This document shows, in pieces, positions 36,330 through 45,586 of a stretch of 55,310 nt of DNA. The first letter of the stretch is position 1; the number at the start of each line of letters is the position of its first letter. The position numbers and the translations under genes were made by a program. The DNA is from an uncultured Variovorax sp. (lineage in GTDB: Bacteria; Pseudomonadota; Gammaproteobacteria; Burkholderiales; Burkholderiaceae_C). Below the pieces are notes generated by a model. It ran no database searches. It was not told the DNA's origin and saw nothing but the letters and a program-made list of their open reading frames with translations. The stretch spans positions 1 through 55,310 of the forward strand of contig CAJYQC010000603.1 in assembly GCA_913776885.1 (NCBI GenBank), written 5' to 3'.

Positions 36330-36364
36330 GACGATTGACTCTGACTGAGCGAGCGAGCGACGCC

Positions 36365-37771
36365 ATGAAAAACATCCGTTCCATCATCACCCTGGGCTGC
36401 CTCGCGGCAATCGCCGCCACGGCGGGGGCACAGGGCTACCGTCCCGGTACCGGCATCACGGACATCATGCGCGCCGGCCCGCGCCTGGGCCCGCCGCCGG
36501 CGCGTCCGTCCACGGCGCCCGCGGCGGCGCCGGTGCAGCGCTCCGCCGAATTCATCGTCGCGCTGGTCAACTCGGAGCCGATCACCAACACCGACGTGCA
36601 GTCGCGCGTGACGCGGCTCATCAAGGAGAACCCCGACGCCGAGCGCGTGCCCCGCGGCGAGCTCACGAGGCTCGTGCTGGAGCGCCTGATCACCGAGCGC
36701 GCGCAACTGCAGCTCGCGAAGGAAAACGGCATCAAGGTCGACGAGGTTGCCATCGACCAGGCCGAGCAGACCGTGGCGCGCCAGAACGAGATCAGCCTGG
36801 TCGAACTGCGCCGCCGCGTGGCTGCCGAGGGCATCGCGCAGCAGGACTTCCGCAACGACCTGCGCGACCAGCTGCTGCTCACCCGACTGCGCGACCGCGA
36901 GGTCGAGTCGAAGGTCAAGGTCAGCGACGCCGAGGCCGACGAATACCTGCGCGACCAGCGCAACCAGTCGGTGAAGAACGTCGCGCTCGAGAACCTCAAC
37001 CTCGCGCAGGTGCTGGTGGCCGTTCCCGAGAACGCCACCGACGCACAGATCGCCGCCGCCCAGAAGAAGGCGCAGGACATCGCCCAGCGCGCCCGTGCCG
37101 GCGAAGACTTCGCCAAGCTGGTGCAGGAGAACTCCGACTCGCCCGACCGCGCCAACGGCGGCGCCATCGGCATGCGAAGCGCCGACCGCTACCCCCCGCT
37201 GTTCGTCGAGGCGACGCAGTCGACCGCGGTGAACGGCATCGCCGGGCCGGTGCGTTCGAGCGCCGGCTTCCACGTGCTGAAGGTGCTGGCCAAGGCCCAG
37301 ATCGGTTCGGGCGACGCCACCGTCACGCAGACCCAGGTGCGCCACATCCTGCTGCTCAACGATCCCAAGCGCACGACCGCTCAGGCGGTTGCGCAACTGG
37401 CCGAGTTCAAGCGCCGCATCCAGGCCGGCACGGCCGACTTCGCCAGCCTCGCCCGCGACAACTCGCAGGACGGCAGCGCCAAGCAGGGCGGCGACCTCGG
37501 CTGGTCGCGCCCCGGCCAGTTCGTGCCCGAATTCGAGGAGGCCATGGACCGCCTCTCGCCGGGCCAGATCAGCGACCCCGTGGTCTCGCGCTTCGGCGTG
37601 CACCTGATCCAGGTGGTGGGCCGCCGCGATTCCAAGCTCAGCCAGTCGGAGCAGCGCGAAGCCGCGCGCGCCGCACTGCGCGAGCAGCGCGTGGAGGAGG
37701 CCTTCACCACCTGGGTGCAGGAAGTGCGCGCCCGCGCCTACGTCGAATACCGCGATCCGCCGCAGTCCTGA
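36365..37771 (+). CDS. surA: Periplasmic chaperone/peptidyl-prolyl isomerase SurA
   Basis: SurA escorts outer-membrane proteins, including LptD, across the periplasm. The 468-residue protein has a signal peptide (MKNIRSIITLGCLAAIAATAGAQ) and the SurA N-domain (IVALVNSEPITNTDVQSRV). Two parvulin domains follow (about 180-280 with ARAGEDFAKLVQENSDSP; about 300-400 with VRHILLLNDPKRTT and GDLGWSRPGQFVPEFEEAM), and a C-terminal helix. The ATG at 36365 begins the signal peptide; an in-frame TTG upstream is less likely. A type I repeat follows the stop. Confidence 0.95.
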   Translation: MKNIRSIITLGCLAAIAATAGAQGYRPGTGITDIMRAGPRLGPPPARPSTAPAAAPVQRSAEFIVALVNSEPITNTDVQSRVTRLIKENPDAERVPRGELTRLVLERLITERAQLQLAKENGIKVDEVAIDQAEQTVARQNEISLVELRRRVAAEGIAQQDFRNDLRDQLLLTRLRDREVESKVKVSDAEADEYLRDQRNQSVKNVALENLNLAQVLVAVPENATDAQIAAAQKKAQDIAQRARAGEDFAKLVQENSDSPDRANGGAIGMRSADRYPPLFVEATQSTAVNGIAGPVRSSAGFHVLKVLAKAQIGSGDATVTQTQVRHILLLNDPKRTTAQAVAQLAEFKRRIQAGTADFASLARDNSQDGSAKQGGDLGWSRPGQFVPEFEEAMDRLSPGQISDPVVSRFGVHLIQVVGRRDSKLSQSEQREAARAALREQRVEEAFTTWVQEVRARAYVEYRDPPQS

Positions 37772-37778
37772 TGGCACA

Positions 37779-37872
37779 CCCACAGGCTGCGCGCACTCCG
37801 GGCCGCTTCGCCAACCCCCTCGCAGGGGGCAACGCCAGCGGCACGCCAAATCCGGTTCCGCGGTGTTCCCGG
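37779..37872 (+). repeat. Dispersed intergenic repeat, type I copy 2
   Basis: This about 94-bp copy, more diverged at its left end, shares CGCTTCGCCAACCCCCTCGC, the C5/G5 hairpin and the right end TTCCGCGGTGTTCC with the copies at 17944 and 47141. It starts 8 bp after the surA stop and fills most of the gap to rsmA. Confidence 0.75.
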
Positions 37873-37909
37873 CGCAGCATCCCCTTCACGTCGCCGGTGG
37901 TCTGACGGC

Positions 37910-38680
37910 ATGGCTCAGCACATCGCGAGGAAGCGGTTCGGCCAGCATTTCCTGTCCGACGGCGGGATCATCGATGCGATCGTGCGCGAGATCGCGCCGC
38001 AGCCCGGTGACGCCATGGTCGAGATCGGCCCGGGGCTCGCCGCGCTGACCCAGCCGCTGGTGGAGCGTCTGGGCCGGCTCACCGTGATCGAGCTCGACCG
38101 CGACCTGGCGAAGCGCCTGCGCGAGCATCCCCAGCTCGACGTGGTCGAGTCGGACGTGCTCAAGGTCGACTTCGCCGAGCTGGCCGCGAGGTTTCCGGCC
38201 GGCAAGCCGCTGCGCGTGGTGGGCAACCTGCCTTACAACATCTCCACGCCCATCCTCTTCCATCTGCTGGGCTGCGCCCATCTGGTCGCCGACCAGCACT
38301 TCATGCTGCAGAAGGAAGTGATCGACCGCATGGTGGCCAGCCCCGCCACGTCCGACTACAGCCGCCTGAGCGTGATGCTGCAGTGGCGCTACGAGATGCA
38401 GAACGTGCTGTTCGTGCCGCCGGAGAGCTTCGATCCGCCGCCGCGCGTCGACAGCGCCGTGGTGCGGATGGTGCCGCTGGCGACGCCGCCTGCCGTCGAT
38501 GAGCGCCGCCTGGGCGAGATCGTGCAGGTCGCTTTCAGCCAGCGCCGCAAGCTGCTGCGCCACACGCTGGGCAAATGGCTCCAGGAGCACGGCTTTTCCG
38601 GCGACTTCGACACGCAGCGGCGGGCCGAGGAGGTGCCGGTGGCCGACTACGTGGCACTGGCCCAGGCAGTGCCCCAATGA
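37910..38680 (+). CDS. rsmA: 16S rRNA (adenine1518/1519-N6)-dimethyltransferase
   Basis: RsmA (KsgA) dimethylates two adjacent adenines at the 3' end of 16S rRNA. The 256-residue protein has [21 protein letters not shown] motif [17 protein letters not shown], the catalytic NLPYNIS and the C-terminal [16 protein letters not shown]. The lptD-surA-rsmA order is usual; pdxA, found between surA and rsmA in enterics, is absent. A strong terminator begins at its stop codon. Confidence 0.96.
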   Translation: MAQHIARKRFGQHFLSDGGIIDAIVREIAPQPGDAMVEIGPGLAALTQPLVERLGRLTVIELDRDLAKRLREHPQLDVVESDVLKVDFAELAARFPAGKPLRVVGNLPYNISTPILFHLLGCAHLVADQHFMLQKEVIDRMVASPATSDYSRLSVMLQWRYEMQNVLFVPPESFDPPPRVDSAVVRMVPLATPPAVDERRLGEIVQVAFSQRRKLLRHTLGKWLQEHGFSGDFDTQRRAEEVPVADYVALAQAVPQ

Positions 38681-38706
38681 AAAAGCGCGCCGATGGCGCG
38701 CTTTTT
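38680..38706. terminator. Bidirectional intrinsic terminator after rsmA
   Basis: AAAAAGCGCGCC / GGCGCGCTTTTT forms a 12-bp perfect stem with a 3-base loop. It can end both rsmA and the convergent barstar-side transcript. Confidence 0.9.
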
Positions 38707-38750
38707 CCATTCACCTGTCGTCGTCGGCAAGCTTGGCCGACTTTTTCCGG

Positions 38751-38978
38751 TCAGGCGGCGGCGAGCCAGTAACCTGCGTTGAAGGGGCTGCTCATGCGCA
38801 GCGCCAGCGGCGAGACGTCGACCAGCTTGTCGGTCGGCATCTTTTCGCCGGCCGGTTCGGCTGCTGCCGTGGAGTTCACTTCGATGCCATCGAGGGTTTC
38901 AACGTTGGGTTGAGCCTCGTTCGCCCGTTCTGCTTGGCTGGTGGATGCAGAACGGGCTACAGAAAAGAATAGAAGCAC
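38751..38978 (-). CDS. Hypothetical small protein downstream of barstar
   Basis: This is a possible 75-residue product from a GTG at 38978, overlapping the barstar 3' end by 22 bases; a shorter product could start at an internal ATG (about residue 47, MPTDKLVDVSPLALRMSS). The second half uses high-GC3 codons like its neighbours and ends SSPFNAGYWLAAA. No signal peptide, metal site or known domain is seen. It would be the third gene of the RNase-barstar unit. Evidence for translation is moderate. Confidence 0.4.
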   Translation of the reverse strand: MLLFFSVARSASTSQAERANEAQPNVETLDGIEVNSTAAAEPAGEKMPTDKLVDVSPLALRMSSPFNAGYWLAAA

Positions 38979-39436
38979 CGGAACGGGACCTTGCGGTCGC
39001 CCCAGTAGTCCGAGGCGTCGCGGAAGATGTCGAGCAACTGCTCGCGGGCTTCCTTGTCGAACTTGGCATTGGCCGGAATCTGCTCCAGCACGATGACGAA
39101 TCCCGGCTGCGGGCCCGATTTATGCAACGGGTCGGTCATGCAGTCGTACAGCGCGTCGAAGTTCTTCCCGAAGTGGGCCGGGAACGTGAACTGCTGGGCG
39201 ATCAGGTCGAGCACGTCCTGCTTGGTCTGCGCGTTGCCCAGGTTGGCGTACAGGAAGTGCTGGCCAGCCGCATTGGCTGCGTCCTGCAGGTCGTTCACGC
39301 GGAACGCGCGGATCGATTGCACGATGTTCGGGCGTACGGCACGAAGGGATAAGGTCATCTCCGCTGGTCTTTCCATAGTCATCATCATTTCTTCGGGGCG
39401 CTTCGAGGCGCCACTCAGGTCGTTTTCATCGCTCAT
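38957..39436 (-). CDS. Barstar family RNase inhibitor
   Basis: The 159-residue protein has the barstar core in its C-terminal 100 residues (about 60-155), with the hallmark HFGKNFDALYDCMTD and the later DASDYWGDRKVPFRCFYSFL. The N-terminal 30 residues, with a short run of methionines, are an extension beyond the usual 90-residue inhibitor. The ATG at 39436 overlaps the RNase stop codon (ATGA), so toxin and inhibitor are coupled. It should stay in the cytoplasm and neutralise the RNase before export. Confidence 0.92.
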   Translation of the reverse strand: MSDENDLSGASKRPEEMMMTMERPAEMTLSLRAVRPNIVQSIRAFRVNDLQDAANAAGQHFLYANLGNAQTKQDVLDLIAQQFTFPAHFGKNFDALYDCMTDPLHKSGPQPGFVIVLEQIPANAKFDKEAREQLLDIFRDASDYWGDRKVPFRCFYSFL

Positions 39437-39846
39437 GGCGCAATCCGTCTGAAGCTCGCGTAGTGGTCTGCGGTGTACCAGCAGGCCTCGGGCGCGGTGC
39501 GCTGTTCGCCGCCGCAGACGATCCGCCGTGCGCCGCGGTCGCGCGACCCGGGCGTCGCTACCGTGTACTCACGGTAGTGGCCACGGCGGGCGGGTGGCAA
39601 CAGACGTTCGCGATTGCCGAATACCGAGCCGTCCTTGTCATACCGGAAGGGGCCGCCGCTGAGGATGGCCTGGTAGGTCCACTGACCCTGCACCGGCAGC
39701 TCTGCCAGTGCGATGGTTTCATCGGCGGAAGTCTTGCCGGCGCCGAACCATCCGCGGGCCTCGGCCCCCGTCGTCAACGTCACCAGCATCAGACTGGTGA
39801 GCGCAAACTTTGTGACAGAGGACGTGATCGAGGCGTAAGCCGCCAT
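39433..39846 (-). CDS. Secreted barnase/N1-type ribonuclease
   Basis: The 137-residue protein begins with a signal peptide (hydrophobic FALTSLMLVTLTTGAEA, cleavage near 30). The mature part is a microbial RNase of the barnase/RNase Sa group. The catalytic residues appear intact: Glu93 in HYREYTV, arginines 102-108 in TPGSRDRGARRIV, and His128 in TADHYASFRRI. Two cysteines, 111 and 122, could form a disulfide outside the cell. ATG at 39846; an in-frame TTG four codons upstream is possible. It is coupled to barstar. The role may be competition or nutrient scavenging. Confidence 0.9.
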   Translation of the reverse strand: MAAYASITSSVTKFALTSLMLVTLTTGAEARGWFGAGKTSADETIALAELPVQGQWTYQAILSGGPFRYDKDGSVFGNRERLLPPARRGHYREYTVATPGSRDRGARRIVCGGEQRTAPEACWYTADHYASFRRIAP

Positions 39847-40026
39847 GGGGCACCACAAGAAAAGAGCGGGGGGTCGAATCGGCGATCAACGTCGGGGTTA
39901 ACCCGCAAATTCAAGCCCGCGAGTGTGCACCACGCTGGCGAAAATAGCAAGCGACTGCCCAAAGTTTGAGCAGTCGCGAGGCTATCGAATGGCTTTTCAA
40001 GTTGGCGGCCACTCTCGCCAGAGGGC

Positions 40027-42375
40027 TTATCTTTCGGCGTTCGCGTCGGCCACTGTCAAAGCTGTCATATTGACGATGCGCCGAACAGTCGCACTGGCCG
40101 TGAGAATATGCACAGGTTTGGCCGCACCAAGCAGGACCGGGCCGATCGCGATGTTGCCGCCGGCCGCCGTCTTGAGCAGGTTGTAGGAAATGTTGGCCGC
40201 GTCGATGTTCGGGAAAACCAGCAGATTGGCGTCCCCCGCCAGCGCGCTGTGCGGCATGACGACCGCGCGCTGCTTGCTGTCGAGTGCCACGTCGCCGTGC
40301 ATTTCACCGTCCACCTCGAGCCAGGGCGCCTGCACGCGCAGCAGGTCGAGCGTCTTGCGCATCTTGATGGCGCTGGGGCCGTTGCTGGTGCCGAAGTTGG
40401 AATGCGACAGCAGCGCCGCCTTCGGCTTGAGGCCGAAGCGCATCATCTCTTCGGCCGCCATGGTGGTGATCTCGGCCAGTTCCTCGGGCGAGGGGTCGTA
40501 GTTGACGTGCGTGTCGACCAGGAACACCTGGCGGTCGGGCAGCAGCAGGCCATTCATGCAAGCGTACACCGGCACGTCCTGCGGGGTGCTCTCGCAGCCG
40601 CCGGGGCGCTTTCCGATGACCTGGTCGATGTAGTGCAGGTGGTTGGCGGTGGTGCCCCAGGTGCCGCAGATCAGGCCGTCGACCTCGCCCTTGTGCAGCA
40701 GCATCGAGCCGATCAGCGTCAGGCGCCGGCGCATCTCGATCTTGGCGACCTGCACCGTCACACCCTTGCGCTCGGTCATGCGGTGGTAGGTCTGCCAGAA
40801 CTCGCGGTAGCGGTGGTCCTGCTCGACGTTGACCACGTCGTAATCCAGCTCCTCCTTCAGGCGCAGGCCGAATTTCTCGATGCGCTGGGCGATGATGGCC
40901 GGCCGGCCGATCAGCGTCGGGCGCGCCACGCCCTCGTCGACCACGATCTGCGCCGCGCGCAGCACGCGCTCTTCCTCGCCTTCCGAGTAGGCCACGCGCT
41001 TCTTGCTCGCGCGCCGGGCGGCGTCGAAGATGGGTTTCATCGTGGTGCCCGAGGCGTAGACGAAGCTCTGCAGCTTGTCGCGATAGGCGTCCATGTCCTT
41101 GATGGGGCGCTGCGCCACGCCGCTTTCCTCGGCCGCCTTGGCCACCGCTGGCGCGATCTTCATCATCAGGCGCGGGTCGAAGGGCTTGGGGATCAGGTAT
41201 TCGGGGCCGAAGCTGAGCTTTTCACCGACGTAGGCGGCGGCCACGCGCTCGCTCTGCTCGGCCTGGGCCAGGTCGGCGATGGCGTGCACCGCGGCGATCT
41301 CCATCTCGTCGGTGATCGTCGTCGCGCCGCAGTCGAGCGCGCCGCGGAAGATGTACGGGAAGCACAGGACGTTGTTGACCTGGTTCGGGTAGTCGGTGCG
41401 GCCGGTGGCCATGATCACGTCGCTGCGCACCGCGTGGGCGTCTTCCGGCGCGATCTCGGGATTGGGGTTGGCCAGCGCGAAGATCACCGGGCGCTGGGCC
41501 ATCTTGGCCACCATGGCGGGCTTGAGCACGCCGCCTGCGGACAGGCCCAGGAACACGTCGGCGCCTTCGATCACCTCGCCGAGCGTGCGCGCTTCGGTCT
41601 TCTGCATGAACTGGCGCTTGTCGTCGTCCATCAGCTCGGTGCGGCCCTCGTAGACCACACCGGCCAGGTCGGTGACGAACACGTTCTCGCGCTTCAGGCC
41701 GACCTTGAGCAGCAGGTTCAGGCAGGCCAGCGCCGCGGCGCCCGCGCCGGAGGCGACCAGCTTGACTTCCTCGATCTTCTTGCCGGCCACCTTCAGGCCG
41801 TTGACCATTGCAGCCGCCACGGTGATGGCCGTGCCGTGCTGGTCGTCGTGGAAGACCGGGATCTTCATGCGCTTGCGCAGCTCGCGCTCGACGTAGAAGC
41901 AGTCGGGGGCCTTGATGTCTTCCAGGTTGACGGCGCCGAAGGTGGGCTCGAGCGAAGCGATGATGTCCACCAGCTTGGCCGGGTCCTTCTCGTCGATCTC
42001 GATGTCGAACACGTCGACACCCGCGAACTTCTTGAAGAGGACGCCCTTGCCTTCCATCACCGGCTTGGAGGCCAGCGGGCCGATGTCGCCCAGGCCCAGC
42101 ACGGCGGTGCCGTTGCTGATGACGGCCACGAGGTTGCCCCTGGAGGTGTACTTGAAGGCGTTGGCCGGGTCCTTGACGATCTCCTCGCAGGGGGCGGCCA
42201 CGCCGGGGGAGTAGGCCAGCGACAGGTCGCGCTGGTTGACCATCTGCTTCGTCGCCGCGATGGCGATCTTGCCGGGAACGGGAAACTCGTGGTACTCGAG
42301 GGCGGCACGGCGCAGTTCTGCGCGCTTGTCTTCGGGCGTGGGAGTCGAGGGGGTCGAGGTGGTCGAATCTGACAT
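40027..42375 (-). CDS. maeB: NADP-dependent malic enzyme (hybrid MaeB type)
   Basis: This enzyme decarboxylates malate to pyruvate with NADP reduction, linking the TCA cycle to NADPH supply. The 782-residue protein has a malic N-domain ([16 protein letters not shown], then [16 protein letters not shown]), the NAD-binding domain ([18 protein letters not shown]) and a C-terminal phosphotransacetylase-like domain from about residue 430 ([22 protein letters not shown]), which is regulatory in this type. Start ATG at 42375 with AGGAG 8 bases upstream. It is divergent from the SPFH gene. Confidence 0.96.
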   Translation of the reverse strand: MSDSTTSTPSTPTPEDKRAELRRAALEYHEFPVPGKIAIAATKQMVNQRDLSLAYSPGVAAPCEEIVKDPANAFKYTSRGNLVAVISNGTAVLGLGDIGPLASKPVMEGKGVLFKKFAGVDVFDIEIDEKDPAKLVDIIASLEPTFGAVNLEDIKAPDCFYVERELRKRMKIPVFHDDQHGTAITVAAAMVNGLKVAGKKIEEVKLVASGAGAAALACLNLLLKVGLKRENVFVTDLAGVVYEGRTELMDDDKRQFMQKTEARTLGEVIEGADVFLGLSAGGVLKPAMVAKMAQRPVIFALANPNPEIAPEDAHAVRSDVIMATGRTDYPNQVNNVLCFPYIFRGALDCGATTITDEMEIAAVHAIADLAQAEQSERVAAAYVGEKLSFGPEYLIPKPFDPRLMMKIAPAVAKAAEESGVAQRPIKDMDAYRDKLQSFVYASGTTMKPIFDAARRASKKRVAYSEGEEERVLRAAQIVVDEGVARPTLIGRPAIIAQRIEKFGLRLKEELDYDVVNVEQDHRYREFWQTYHRMTERKGVTVQVAKIEMRRRLTLIGSMLLHKGEVDGLICGTWGTTANHLHYIDQVIGKRPGGCESTPQDVPVYACMNGLLLPDRQVFLVDTHVNYDPSPEELAEITTMAAEEMMRFGLKPKAALLSHSNFGTSNGPSAIKMRKTLDLLRVQAPWLEVDGEMHGDVALDSKQRAVVMPHSALAGDANLLVFPNIDAANISYNLLKTAAGGNIAIGPVLLGAAKPVHILTASATVRRIVNMTALTVADANAER

Positions 42376-42555
42376 GTGCCGTAGCTCCTGGTGGCGCTTC
42401 TTCTGGGGGCGCCGATTGTAGACCTCGCGCATGACGCCCTAGGCCGCATGGCCAGGGCCTCCCATGACCAATAGCACGGGTGTTTTCCCGGGCCCGTGTG
42501 GCAATATGCACGGTTCGGACAGAACCTGAAAAAACCCCAAGAGGAGCGACCGACC

Positions 42556-43605
42556 ATGGCCCTGATGGATTTCATCAAGAAGCAGTTCATCGACATCATC
42601 CAGTGGACCGAGACCGGCGACGGCACGCTGGCCTGGCGCTTCCCGATGGCGGAGATGGAAATCCAGAACGGCGCCTCGCTCACGGTGCGCGAATCGCAGG
42701 TCGCCGTCTTCGTCAACGAAGGCAAGGTGGCCGACGTGTTCGGCCCGGGCATGTACAAGCTCACGACGCAGACGCTGCCCGTGCTCACGTACCTGAAGAA
42801 CTGGGACAAGCTCTTCGAGTCCCCCTTCAAGAGCGACGTCTACTTCTTCAGCACCCGGCAGCAGGTCGACCAGAAGTGGGGCACGCCCCAGCCGATCACC
42901 ATCCGCGACAAGGACTTCGGCGCCGTGCGCCTGCGCGCCTTCGGCAACTACTCCTTCCGCATCGGCGATGCCAGGGCCTTCCACACCGAGATCTCCGGCA
43001 CGCGCGACACCTACACCGTGGCCGACCTCGACGGCCAGCTGCGCGGCCTGGTGCTGCAGAACATCAGCAACGCCATCGCCTCCAGCGGCGTGCCCTTCCT
43101 CGACCTCGCGGCCAACCAGATCCAGTTCGCGCAGGCGCTCGCCGCCCAGCTGGTGCCCGAGTTCGAGAAGATCGGCATCAAGCTCGAGAACATCACGGTC
43201 CAGAACGTCTCGCTGCCCGAGGAGCTGCAGAAGATCCTCGACCAGAAGATCGGCATGGGCATGGTCGGCAACGACATGGGCAAGTTCATGCAGTACCAGA
43301 CCGCGCAGGCGATTCCCAAGTTCGCCGAGGGCGCGGCCGGCGGCGGCGGTGTCGCTGGCGACGCGATGGGACTTGGCGCGGGCGTGGCGCTCGGCCAGGT
43401 GCTGGCGCAGAACCTCGCGCAGGGCCTGAGCCCCAACGCCGCGGCTGCCGCTGCAGCCCAGCAGCAGCAACCGTCGGTGGCCGTGGTGAGCGCTGCCGAC
43501 GTGATGACCACGCTCGAGAAGCTCGGCGAACTCAAGACCAAGGGCATCCTCACCCAGGAAGAGTTCGACGCCAAGAAGGCCGAACTGCTCAAGAAGCTGG
43601 TCTGA
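42556..43605 (+). CDS. SPFH domain protein with C-terminal SHOCT domain (YdjI-like)
   Basis: The 349-residue protein carries an SPFH/band-7 domain (about 30-270, with LTVRESQVAVFVNEGKVADVFGPGMYKL and IKLENITVQNVSLPEELQK). A Gly/Ala- and Gln-rich linker and a SHOCT module at the end follow (TLEKLGELKTKGILTQEEFDAKKAELLKKL). There is no transmembrane segment, so it likely assembles at the membrane surface. It is first in a five-gene co-directional run with DUF4178, DUF350 and a polyamine synthase. GAGGAG precedes the ATG at 42556 by 9 bases. Confidence 0.9.
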   Translation: MALMDFIKKQFIDIIQWTETGDGTLAWRFPMAEMEIQNGASLTVRESQVAVFVNEGKVADVFGPGMYKLTTQTLPVLTYLKNWDKLFESPFKSDVYFFSTRQQVDQKWGTPQPITIRDKDFGAVRLRAFGNYSFRIGDARAFHTEISGTRDTYTVADLDGQLRGLVLQNISNAIASSGVPFLDLAANQIQFAQALAAQLVPEFEKIGIKLENITVQNVSLPEELQKILDQKIGMGMVGNDMGKFMQYQTAQAIPKFAEGAAGGGGVAGDAMGLGAGVALGQVLAQNLAQGLSPNAAAAAAAQQQQPSVAVVSAADVMTTLEKLGELKTKGILTQEEFDAKKAELLKKLV

Positions 43606-43697
43606 CCCCAGGCTTCGCGCACTTCGTGTCGCCCTCTCTCGTCCCTTGCAGGGGGCGATGCCAGCAGCCGGGCATAGCCGGCTGCGCGGTATCTCCC
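43606..43697 (+). repeat. Dispersed intergenic repeat, type I copy 3 (diverged)
   Basis: The left end CCCCAGGCTTCGCGCACTTCGTGTCGC is shared with the 47141 copy. The right half has diverged but keeps an inverted-repeat layout (GCAGCCGGGC...AGCCGGCTGC). It begins directly after the SPFH stop codon. Confidence 0.7.
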
Positions 43698-43728
43698 GCC
43701 TCGTGCGTCGTGTCTTCAGCCGCGTGCC

Positions 43729-45213
43729 ATGGCTGAGGAAAACGGCAACCAACGCTACTACCGGGCGCCCTGCCCCGGCTGCGGCGCGCCGGTCGAATTC
43801 CGCTCGGCGCAGTCGACCCATGCGGTCTGCCCCTACTGCCAGAGCACCGTCGTGCGCCAGGGCGACACGCTCGCGCGCACCGGCAAGATGGCGGAGCTGT
43901 TCGACGACTTCAGCCCGCTGCAGCTGTTCGCCGCCGGCCGCATCCAGGACAAGCCCTTCACGCTGATCGGCCGGCTGCAGTACACCTACCCCGGTGGCCG
44001 CTGGACCGAATGGATCGCCGCGCTCGACGGCGACCGCACCGCCATCCTCAGTGAGGACAACGGCGCCTACGTCTTCGCCCTGCCCTTCGACCTGCAGCGC
44101 GCGGCGCCGCCGCCCGGCGACCTGCGCGTGGGCGCCACCAGCGCCTTCGCCGGCCAGAGCTACACCGTCACCTCGAACGAGCAGGTGGCGCTGACCTCGG
44201 CGCAGGGCGAGCTGCCGCACCTGCCCGAGCTCGGCCGGCCCTTCGCGATGGTCGAGCTGCGCAACGACCGCGGGCTGGTGCTCAGCATCGACTACGGCAC
44301 CGCCAGGCCCAGCGCCTACCTCGGCCGCTCGGTACAGCTGGAAGACCTGCAGCTGACCGGCCTGCGCGCCGAGTCCGCCAAGGACGAAAAAGGCCGCAGC
44401 TTCAACTGCCCCAACTGCGGCTCGCCCGTCACCGTCAACCTCGCCGACAGCAAGAGCATCACCTGCGGCTCGTGCCACAGCATCATCGACCTGTCGCAGG
44501 GCATCGGTGGCGAGCTCAAGCACGCTACTCAGGACGAGCCCGTGCGCCCGCTCATCGCGCTAGGCAGCATGGGCCAGCTGCAGGGCGCGCAGTGGCAGGT
44601 GGTGGGCTTCCAGCACCGCATGGGCAGCGAGCCCGGCGACGACGAGCACTTCGGCTGGGACGAATACCTGCTCTACAACAACAAGCGCGGCTTCAGCTTC
44701 CTGGTGGACGCCGAGGACGGCTGGAGCATGGTCAAGCCGACCACCGGCGCGCCGGTGATGGCCGAGAACGGCACGAGCGCCACCTACCTCGGCAAGCGCT
44801 ACCAGCAGCAGTACGCCTACAACGCCGAGACCACCTACGTGGCGGGCGAGTTCTACTGGCAGGTCGAGCGCGGCCAGAAGACCTTCAACCGCGACTTCGC
44901 CAGCGGCGGCGCGCTGCTGTCGATGGAGCGCTCGGCCAACGAGCTCACCTGGTCCGCGGGCAGCAAGATCGACAGTGGCGCGGTGGCCACTGCCTTCAAG
45001 CTCGACGCGAAGAAGGACATGTTCAAGCGCACCGACGCGCTGCCGGTGAGCGCGGCCTCGGGGCTGGGCTGCGGCACCATCATCCTCATCATCGTCGTGA
45101 TCATCATCGTGCTGATCATCCTGAGCACCTGCAGCAGCGGCGGATCGTCCAGCGGCTACCGCAGCTCGGGCGGCTCCTACGGCGGCTATTCCAGTGGCGG
45201 CGGCCACAAATGA
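43729..45213 (+). CDS. DUF4178 domain-containing zinc-ribbon membrane protein
   Basis: The 494-residue protein has two zinc ribbons (C15/C18/C34/C37 and C227/C230/C246/C249). Each is followed by a DUF4178 beta-rich domain (about 50-205 and 270-420, the second with GWDEYLLYNNKRGFSFLV). A single C-terminal membrane helix (450-468, TIILIIVVIIIVLIILSTC) and a Ser/Gly/Tyr tail end it. The molecular role is unknown; DUF4178 genes tend to sit with DUF350 and polyamine-synthase genes, as here. The bulk of the protein would be cytoplasmic. Confidence 0.9.
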   Translation: MAEENGNQRYYRAPCPGCGAPVEFRSAQSTHAVCPYCQSTVVRQGDTLARTGKMAELFDDFSPLQLFAAGRIQDKPFTLIGRLQYTYPGGRWTEWIAALDGDRTAILSEDNGAYVFALPFDLQRAAPPPGDLRVGATSAFAGQSYTVTSNEQVALTSAQGELPHLPELGRPFAMVELRNDRGLVLSIDYGTARPSAYLGRSVQLEDLQLTGLRAESAKDEKGRSFNCPNCGSPVTVNLADSKSITCGSCHSIIDLSQGIGGELKHATQDEPVRPLIALGSMGQLQGAQWQVVGFQHRMGSEPGDDEHFGWDEYLLYNNKRGFSFLVDAEDGWSMVKPTTGAPVMAENGTSATYLGKRYQQQYAYNAETTYVAGEFYWQVERGQKTFNRDFASGGALLSMERSANELTWSAGSKIDSGAVATAFKLDAKKDMFKRTDALPVSAASGLGCGTIILIIVVIIIVLIILSTCSSGGSSSGYRSSGGSYGGYSSGGGHK

Positions 45214-45267
45214 CGGCGACGATGTGCGCGATGCTCTCTCTAACTACTGCTACGACTGGAGGTCCCC

Positions 45268-45486
45268 ATGGGATTTGAATGGCTGAAACCGGGCGTGGTC
45301 CTCGGATCGCTCGTGTACGCGCTGATCGGCGTCGTGATCTTCTGGCTCTGCTTCCTGATCATCGACAAGATCACGCCCTACGACCTGTGGGGCGAGATCG
45401 TCGAGAAGCAGAACGTGGCGTTGGGCCTGGTGGTCGCCGCGATGAGCCTCGGCATCAGCATCATCGTCGCGGCAGCGATCCATTAG
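45268..45486 (+). CDS. DUF350 domain-containing membrane protein
   Basis: The 72-residue protein has two membrane helices (about 10-32 and 48-70) separated by the short DUF350 loop KITPYDLWGEIVEKQNVALG. E. coli YjfL belongs to the same family. It could partner the DUF4178 protein in the membrane. GGAGG lies 7-8 bases before the ATG. A type II repeat begins at the base after the stop. Confidence 0.92.
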   Translation: MGFEWLKPGVVLGSLVYALIGVVIFWLCFLIIDKITPYDLWGEIVEKQNVALGLVVAAMSLGISIIVAAAIH

Positions 45487-45578
45487 CCCCCCGGCCTTGC
45501 ACTTCGCTTCGCTACGCGTCGTTCGCCGCCCCCCGCGGGGGAGGCGCGTTCCGCCTCGGGGCGGCCCGGCGGCGACCG
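45487..45578 (+). repeat. Dispersed intergenic repeat, type II copy 2
   Basis: The about 92-bp element starts CCCCCCGGCCTTGCACTTCG, has a central CCCCCGCGGGGG hairpin and ends GGGGCGGCCCGGCGGCG. It aligns with the copy at 22060-22147. It fills almost all of the gap between the DUF350 gene and the polyamine synthase. Confidence 0.7.
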
Positions 45579-45586
45579 CCTGATCC

